Of a stretch of 64,000 bases of DNA, positions 57,386 through 64,000 are shown one piece after another. The DNA comes from Azadirachta indica (Eukaryota > Streptophyta > Magnoliopsida > Sapindales > Meliaceae): the NCBI GenBank assembly GCA_022749755.1, contig CM040442.1, positions 5,802,457 through 5,866,456 on the forward strand. The letters run 5' to 3'. Positions within the stretch are counted from its first letter, which is position 1; every line of letters begins with the position of its first letter. The notes beneath the pieces are model-generated. The model was not told the DNA's origin. It did no database searches and saw only the letters and a list, made by a program, of their open reading frames with translations. A program made the translations under genes and the position numbers.

Positions 57386-58010
57386 GGAAGGGCAAAGGGG
57401 TTTGAGTAGATGCTCTTCAACATTCTTAAATCCACTAAGTGAAGAATCTAAAGTCTTGCAAATGGGATTATATTTTCCACCGCTTGGCCAGAACTTCATC
57501 CATTTTGATTATTTCTTCCATACTATGGCATTCTTCTATCTGAACATTCTTGAGATTTGGAGCAGAATAAGCCATGTCACGTGCCTCAATTCTTAGCAAC
57601 TGCTCATATCAACGTTTTAGAGACTCTGGAAACCACAAGTTACTCAAATGCTTTCACTTCCCCCGCATACCCAATCTTTAACTCATTCAAATCACAAGAA
57701 AGCAGCTTAAGTCTCTGGAGATGCCTTAAACTTGCTAAAGATTATGAGTGACTTTGAAACCTTTAAGAATTCAAGGTTTAGAGATCGAGTACTACTCTGT
57801 AATACAGGGTGGCTAGAGAGTCTTTTTTGAGCACGCATGTTGCTTAAAGAGATAGTAAACACATTTAAATGCTTCAAACAGAGTAATTCTTCTACCAAGA
57901 GTACACCATCTCCAAACAGTACACCATTGCCAAATAGAATGCTATCTTTTTCTTGTCTGATCGAACCACATTGTAACATTCACAATACACGTAACTTCTT
58001 TAAATTATAG
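57386..58010 (-). pseudogene. CNL I, LRR-only fragment
   Basis: About 625 bases of C-terminal LRR coding sequence. The frame 57979-57707 includes a small internal repeat, DSILFGNGVLFGDGVLLVEELL, where others have one DSILFG(G)xELLVEELL unit. The 5' side breaks at the invariant ISNLK position (58008), where LTR-type DNA begins. The 3' end lacks the WDDEAT..PCF tail. Confidence 0.8.
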
Positions 58011-58695
58011 GGGGTTGATAGATAAAAGACAAAAGACACTGCACGACAAACGAGTGAGCGGTGGTAAATAACAAAGTTGGAGGACCGGAATGAAAATAAT
58101 CATACAAGTTAGAAGTTGCAATAAATTGCACGTGGATATAGGTGATAAAATATAATCAATGACGCAAAGTGATTTGAAATAAAGACAATGAAATAGATGT
58201 TGGTTTGAGTGGTATCTGGACGAAGAAATGGAGAGCGGGCTGCATGAAAGAGAAATAGAGCTCGAAGATTCACAAGTCATGAGCTTGAGATTAAGCTCGT
58301 CGAATTGTTGATTTTGGTGGCCGAAGAAGAGATGCGATGGCCATGAAAGGAGTGACCAGATGGTAATAGAAAGTGTGGTGCAGAAAGTGGCGATTAAGGG
58401 TGGCTTTTGCTTGTGGAAATAAAAGATAAGAGAGCCGAAGTGGGAGTGGCAGCGTTTGCACTGCAATGGTGCATGCGCCAGAAGGAAGACCAGCAGAAGA
58501 GGAGGTCAGAAATAGAATCTTAGCTCGGATACCGTGTTAATATTTGTAAAGAAAAATATGATAATTGTATTGGTGATTGTATTGAATTAAATTAGATGCA
58601 AGAGGTGTACATAACACGTTTATAGGCTTACAATACAAACTATTACAACATCAATATGACTCAAAATACCAACACTCAACTCCCAACTGTCAACA
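58011..58695 (-). mobile_element. LTR retrotransposon fragment: LTR, primer-binding site and leader
   Basis: Read on the minus strand, 58695-58535 is a 161-bp LTR (TGTTGACAGTTGG.. ending ATATTAACA, TGTT/AACA ends). It is followed at once by CGGTATCCGAGC (58534-58523), two mismatches from the TGGTATCAGAGC primer-binding site complementary to initiator tRNA-Met, then about 500 bases of internal DNA. The other LTR is not found; the element stops at the CNL I break. A 153-residue open frame (58466-58005, minus) shows no gag or pol motif I recognise. Confidence 0.6.
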
Positions 58696-58830
58696 CACAA
58701 TAACCAACAATATCTCATTAATATATTTAACAATTACAATGAAATGATAATAACACAAGTTTACTAATTGCATTAATTACACACTAAAAAGGAGAATCGT
58801 CCACCAAAAACCTTATACAAATTGTGTCAA

Positions 58831-61263
58831 CTAGAAGAAGAAAACTTTACCATTGTCAATGGACTTGAAACAGGGAAGAAAAGCACTTTGAGTGACTTAA
58901 TCATCCCATTCCAGCTCTTTCCACCAGCATTCTTCTCCCTTAATAATGAATTTAGGTTCCGATCCACTGCTGCAATCAAGTGGAAGTTTCTTAAGCTCTG
59001 GACATCCGATTACTGTCATTTTTTTCAGATGTGGAAAAGGCAACGCGTTTTAGGAGATGCTCTTCAACCTTTTTAAATTTTGTAAGTGAAGAAATTGAAG
59101 TCTTGCAAATGGGATTAAATTTTTCACTGCCTCAGCTGGAAGTTCATCCAATTTAATTATCTTTTCCATATTCTCGCTCCAATCTATCCTTGTATACATG
59201 AGATTTGGAGCAAAATTAAGGCATGTGATGTGCCTCACTTTTGCAAAAACTTATATAAACTTGGTGGAGCTATGGAAACCATGAGTTACTTGGATGTTTT
59301 TCACTTCTCCCTGTATACTCAATCTTTAACTCTTCCAAATCTTCACAAAACCGCAAGGAAAGTCGTCTTTCGAGCTTCCTTAAACTTGCTAACAATAAAA
59401 CAGTAACTAACTTTGAATTCTTTTAAGTTCTGAAGGGATTGAGATCTAGTAGTGGTTTGTAATATAGGTGAGCTTGAGAATCTTTAAAGAGCATGCAAAC
59501 TTTTTAAGGTGATAGTCAACACCATTAAATGTTTCAAAGCAATTCTCCTACCAAAAGTTCACCATCTCCAAATAGAATGCTCTCTTCTTGTTTGCTCGAT
59601 CCACACAAAAACATTCTCAGTACCTGTAACGCCTTTAAATTAGATATAACTTCCGCTAGAATTCTACAGAGATTACATGTAAACTCCAACTTCAAACATT
59701 TAAGATCAACTAGGTACTTTAACTCTTCTGGTAATATTTTTATTTTGGTAAATGATAGATTAAAGATGTTGTACTGAAACCAAATCAAAAAATTGAAATG
59801 CTAAATGGCATAGGTTAGAAGGATTGTATGACAGATTTAAAACTCATAAGAGAAGTCATGGATCGGAAGAAATACTTTGGACCACCTCAATATGATTCCA
59901 ACTAAGAAACAAAGTTCGTAGACTCAAAGATGTAGGAGACTGATAATTAAATTGCTAATTTTATTACTCATTAGTGACCTCCTTGTAACATCTTTCCACA
60001 TTCCAATGCTTGGTGCTTCTTTTAATCCCACATCTGCAAGAACCAAAACTTTTCCTTCTTCTTCTCATGATTAATTGTAGATGCAATCCACAAAGTCATG
60101 TCTCGAATCACATCATGCATTTTTACAAAATTGCCTTCTTCTTTTTCCTCCAAAAGACATGCATGAATAAGAGTACCAGTAATGGAGTATCCTCGATTTT
60201 TTTACTCCAATTCTATCAATTCATCCAAAAATCCCTCGCATACCCGACAATCTATTAAGTCGTCTTTGTCAATCAAAAAAATTTCCATAAAAGAACTACA
60301 CTACAAAAGGCAAAATCTAACAGTGTTGCTAGGCCAAAAATCATTAACTGAACTTTAAACGAGAATATACCATATTCTCCATACCTGAAAAAATTTAATT
60401 GAAAATTACTTAATGGTTGGCGTGTTAAGACCTCCTGCATATGATCCAACAATAATACAAATTTCTTTTTGTTCAATATCCTTAGTTTTATTGTATCTAG
60501 ACTTTTACTCTTCCAAAACTCGTTGAACAAACCAATCTTTCTGGCAATACTATCCTGAATCTTTTCAAGTTCTAAGTCTTCAGACACCACCGCCCAAACG
60601 ACAACATCAAAATTATTAGGTAAGTCAAGGAACATGTTGTTAATTAGCGTTAAAGGGGTAGTTTACCCACCACTCCCATCCAGTATACGCCAATAATTCC
60701 AGCCGGTTCTTCTGTGAGGCATCTCCAAACTTTGTTAAATATTGATTGCAGGCCTACTATTGTGTTGGATCATAACTGTTTGAGTGCATAACCCTTCCAA
60801 CATATTGTTGGTGTAATAGATCTTTCATCAACTGGATTCTCTAGTATTGTTTGAGCCACGTGATAAAATCTCCTTCAACCCTTAAATTCTGTACAACTCA
60901 GAGTAAATTGATTACCTTGCTCCCAAACTTGTAGGATGACATGCTATTCTTGGAACAGAAGGCTCCAACACATGGTTTCTTAACTTCTTGATATCTTTCT
61001 TCAATCAGATTTTCAACTTCAGTTTCCACATCTTCTACCCTTGAAACCTAACCTTGCACTAGTTCCGGCGGTTTCATTTGCTGCTGTTCAGCAACGATGA
61101 CCCTTTTCCTCACCTCATTCCTTGCTTCAATTAACTTCTTCAATCACGCAAGGCAACAAGATTATCTTGGAGCTCACATACATATCGTGCTTTCTGACAG
61201 TGCAATTTAGGCAAAAAGAAATTGTGTCATCACATGAGAATGAACGTGAGCAACGTTACCCAT
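58831..61263 (-). pseudogene. CNL J, deleted RPS5-like pseudogene
   Basis: The start ATGGGTAACGTT is kept at 61261-61263, but one base is lost at codon 5 (GTTTGCTCA to GTTGCTCA). The coiled coil carries frameshifts, and a 40-bp insertion with target duplication (60763-60802) lies before the P-loop, which is itself frameshifted (60640-60680). NB is open only from 60635 to about 60460, then a deletion of about 400 bases removes kinase-2 through GLPL and joins LLLDHM to the EVLR region. RNBS-D, MHD and LRR pieces follow in several frames (60370-58835), and it ends CFKSIDNGKVFFF. Not functional. Confidence 0.85.
60763..60802. mobile_element. 40-bp miniature insertion with terminal inverted repeats
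   Basis: Begins TGTTGGA and ends TCCAACA, a perfect 7-base inverted repeat with TG..CA ends, and is flanked by a perfect TATTG duplication (60758-60762 and 60803-60807). The paralogues read straight through here (ACTATTGTTGGTGTAATAGG in H). Confidence 0.7.
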
Positions 61264-61269
61264 ACTGAT

Positions 61270-61880
61270 TTCAGAGAAGGGGAAAAGGATAGATAAGTAT
61301 ATTGAAGAAAGCTATAGCTGTGATAGGAAACCAAGAGAATGTACAAATATATATTTTTGAGACTGGAAAGCTTTGTGTTAATCCGGCGGGGAATTAAATT
61401 GACATCGAATAAATAAGGAATTTATAATTTATAACTGACATCGAATACCTACCTTGTCTTTGATTGGTAGTCAGTGGAAGACGAACTTGAACAAATATTT
61501 GGCGACAGAAAAATTTAAATAGGCTCTTGCCATGCTTTAATTTGCAAATGGAAAATAAAATAAGTCAATTATGAATTAGCTGGAAGGGAAAATAATCTGG
61601 ATTTTTAATTGCATACTTGTCTTTAATACTAAGCATTAGCAGTTAAGAGACCATTAATAATAAATATAAATTAACGTATGGCTAAGGGCATATGATAAAC
61701 TAATACCTTAAGACCTATAATTCAAACTTTTTAATTCTGTATATATTTTTTAATAGGGAATTTATTGCTGTACATTTATTTCAATTGAATTTAATTTCTT
61801 TTTCTCACTAGCCTATGGAGTGAAAATGAATTATCTTCTCGTTTATATTTATTTTTCGTTCATTAGACAACATACGTACT
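61270..61880. other. Leader and spacer upstream of CNL J
   Basis: 61264-61390 is the CNL J leader, matching G. The remainder is array spacer similar to 49230-49520 (GGGCATATGA and ATTTATTTCAAT words). No gene. Confidence 0.55.
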
Positions 61881-61892
61881 CAGACTTAACTA

Positions 61893-62377
61893 AATAGGAG
61901 TCAGATGATCTTTACCTGGTGTTAGTCTTGAAAGAAGAAAAACAACTGGCGATGGATCTCCGTCGTTTTCCTACCAGTGAAGGTTATAAGAAAAATCAAT
62001 CAAGTCAACAACAAGATTCTAAGGATATTCAATTAGTAGTAGATTTGACCAAATTTGCTACTAATTTGGATTTTACCAAAGTTTCTACAAAAAGCCCAAG
62101 ACATGAATTATAATTTTCTAATGCCGAAAGTGTTGGAAGTTTGATGGCTTAAAAAACATACAAAGAAAATGAGAATTTTCAAAGGGTTGTGTTTAAATCT
62201 AGAAGAAAAAAAGGAATAACTATCTACCCTATTTCTTAGCATGAATCATCTTGATCGTATTTCTATTTTCAAGTTATGTTTGTTTCTTGATTTTTCTTTT
62301 CTGTCTTCGGGTTGCTCTTTGTACTACCTTTTAATCTCTTTAATAAAATTTTTATTACTTTGCTTAAAAACAAAAAA
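61893..62377 (+). mobile_element. Retroposed insertion with 13-bp target-site duplication
   Basis: Flanked by TCAGACTTAACTA (61880-61892 and 62378-62390) and ends in an A-rich tail (CTTAAAAACAAAAAA) after TTTAATAAAATTTTTATT. The spacer at 9787-9860 is continuous across the site, confirming insertion. It contains a 64-codon frame (MLVLKEEKQLAMDLRRFPTS..) and a KVVFKSRRKK-like word in later frames. Whether it is a 5'-truncated LINE or a processed host transcript I cannot tell. Confidence 0.7.
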
Positions 62378-62715
62378 TCAGACTTAACTATTTTGATAAG
62401 CAACCAAGTTGAAGAAATTATGTTGATTGGTTATAACCAAGTCATCATCAATTTTCCATTTAGTTCACGAAGCCAAGTTTGTGTTTATTACAAGTATGAA
62501 AGATCTTTCTTTCTGTTTGTTTTCAACAGTTTCCATTGACTAGCTTCAAAAAAATTATATCATTTCCCGAAATCACTCCAATTAGTCATAACCTTAGATT
62601 TACGAATGAATATTTATAACATACGCAATAAATTTCAGTTAAAGTTCATATATGTATCCAAACAAAGATTATTAAAAAAAAAAATGTTCAACAACTTTAA
62701 AATAAAAAAAGAAAA

Positions 62716-63450
62716 GGGAGATTATACTTTACCGCTAAGTTTTGTGAGAAAAGCGATATACCCGTCAGTTTTTAGTAAGTTTCCGTACCCCCTACCTTGA
62801 CGAAAATATTAAGATATTCTCCTGATACTAATAATCTTACTTTAAATTGACTATTTTACTCTCCAGCTATTAAAAGCATTTAAAATAACCATACTACTAG
62901 CCTTATTTTTATATTTTAATAATTAATATAATTTTATTCTAATATTTAAATTTAAAAGTATTAAAAATATTTTAACTTTTAATTATTTTTCTCCTTTCAA
63001 ATTTGATATCAAATTTTTTGAATATATTAATTTTATATAATTTATAAAATAGATCATTTATTGAAAATAGTTTTATTTTATAATATTAAAATAAGAATAA
63101 TTAATATTTGTAAAATAAAAAAAAAAATTATATATAATTAATATTGTCAAAAAATTTGAGAGCAAATTTGGAAAGAGAAAAATAATTAAGGATCAAAATA
63201 TTATTATTACTTTTAAATTTAAATATTAGAATAAAATTATATTAGTTATTATAAAATAAAAAAGGATAATATAGTTATTTTATATGTTTTTTAATAATTG
63301 GGGATAAAATAGTTAATTTAAAGTAAGAATAGTAGTGTAGAGAGCATTTTAACATTTCCTTAAAAGTTAGGAGGTTTCTTGACTTACTAAAAATGTAGAG
63401 AGGGTAAATTATTTTCCCTCAAAATCTAGAAAGGTAAAATACAATATCAC
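62716..63450. mobile_element. Long-TIR element (MULE-like or foldback MITE)
   Basis: 735 bp made of two inverted arms of roughly 300 bases. Left end GGGAGATTATACTTTACC pairs with the complement of the right end GGTAAAATACAATATCAC. TTTTTAGTAAG, AACTATTTTAT-type words and TAATATAATTTTATTCTAAT recur in inverted orientation. Flanking AAAAGAAAA (62707-62715 and 63451-63459) is a possible 9-bp target duplication, the size made by Mutator-like transposases, though it is low-complexity. No coding capacity. Confidence 0.75.
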
Positions 63451-63459
63451 AAAAGAAAA

Positions 63460-64000
63460 AAATGTCGACAACAAGATCAAACGAGTAATGAGACGCCTAA
63501 ATTAGTGTTTTTTCTTTAAATTAAAGACATCTTCGACTGTTTTTCGTTTACACCTAAATAGGAATAGGTTGGGGATGAGGATCCTTGACCTCAAAGAATT
63601 GTCATCCTTAAATAATGCAGACTACATTATTAAAATTATGATAACTATATTTTGAATTGATATTTCACCAAAGATTAGGTATAAAATGATAATATACCAT
63701 TTCGTCAACAATCACAATCATCTAATAATTAATGGTATATAGTTATTTCATGAAAAAATAGGATATTTAAGTCTACTGTTTCACCCTCTTGGGTTCTTGT
63801 CCAAAATATGTAAGGGATAAAAATTATATGTTTTGCGCTTTGTCCACTCTTTTACATTTGAAAAGAAAAAATAAAAGAAATCTATTGTTTCCCAGAATTG
63901 TAGGCCAATATCCCTAATTTTTAACATATAAATAATGTAACACCAAAGCTGATATTGATATATATCCTAGCTAATAAATAGATGATATATGTCAATTTAT
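63460..64000. other. Terminal AT-rich region
   Basis: No gene, motif or repeat that I can support; no match to array spacer noticed. Confidence 0.5.

Noticed and set aside
58005..58466. Minus-strand open frame of 153 codons, Ser/Cys/Leu rich
   Set aside because: No recognisable domain; it lies in the internal region of an LTR element fragment and composition explains its openness.
61919..62113. A 64-codon plus-strand frame as a real small gene
   Set aside because: It lies inside a retroposed insertion, lacks an identifiable domain, and the frame ends soon after; better described as part of that insertion.

Overview
This is plant nuclear DNA: AT-rich, full of microsatellites and retroelements, and built around a head-to-tail tandem array of RPS5-like CC-NBS-LRR (CNL) resistance genes, all on the minus strand. 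The protein style (MGN-x-CS start, EGDFK..AQ..PENPVDERP linker, single-exon NB-ARC and LRR) fits a rosid eudicot. Citrus or another Sapindales member is my guess, but the sequence does not prove it.

The CNL loci, left to right, are: A (4935-7619, the only fully open copy, 894 aa); B (11496-15197, pseudogene with two solo LTRs); a small LRR relic at 18113; C (25554-28106, long open frame whose ancestral ATG is now ATT); D (32186-35031, pseudogene with a solo LTR, damaged P-loop and ATG changed to TTG); a tiny relic at 36531; E (37494-39975, 5'-truncated); F (41979-44666, nearly full length but frameshifted); G (46386-49069, pseudogene); H (51142-53956, pseudogene with a short solo LTR); I (57386-58010, LRR fragment); and J (58831-61263, heavily deleted). 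A CNL-type 5' leader without a gene body lies near 54600. Intergenic segments are themselves duplicated (3690-4560, 10050-11510, 18240-18490, 55290-57050), so the array grew by copying gene plus spacer.

Between B and C lies a full-length plant L1-type LINE (18591-25381, plus strand) with a perfect 17-bp target-site duplication. It has ORF1 (DUF4283-like plus CCHC knuckle) and ORF2 (endonuclease, reverse transcriptase, zf-RVT, RNase H), joined by an ATGA overlap. It is inactivated by frameshifts and by stops that mostly replace tryptophan codons. Other elements are four solo LTRs (three with perfect 5-bp TSDs), a 40-bp TIR/TSD insertion inside J, an LTR-plus-primer-binding-site fragment (58011-58695), two copies of an older LINE tail, a retroposed insertion with a 13-bp TSD (61893-62377), three copies of a SINE-like tRNA-related unit, and a 735-bp long-terminal-inverted-repeat element (62716-63450) with a possible 9-bp TSD.

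Functionally, A, and perhaps C, are the only candidates for working intracellular immune receptors, probably at the plasma membrane in A's case because of an N-terminal acylation motif that C has lost. The rest is a graveyard showing birth-and-death evolution of a resistance cluster, with retroelement insertion and methylation-type decay. I found no CRISPR array, rRNA or canonical tRNA gene, and no other protein-coding gene I could support.
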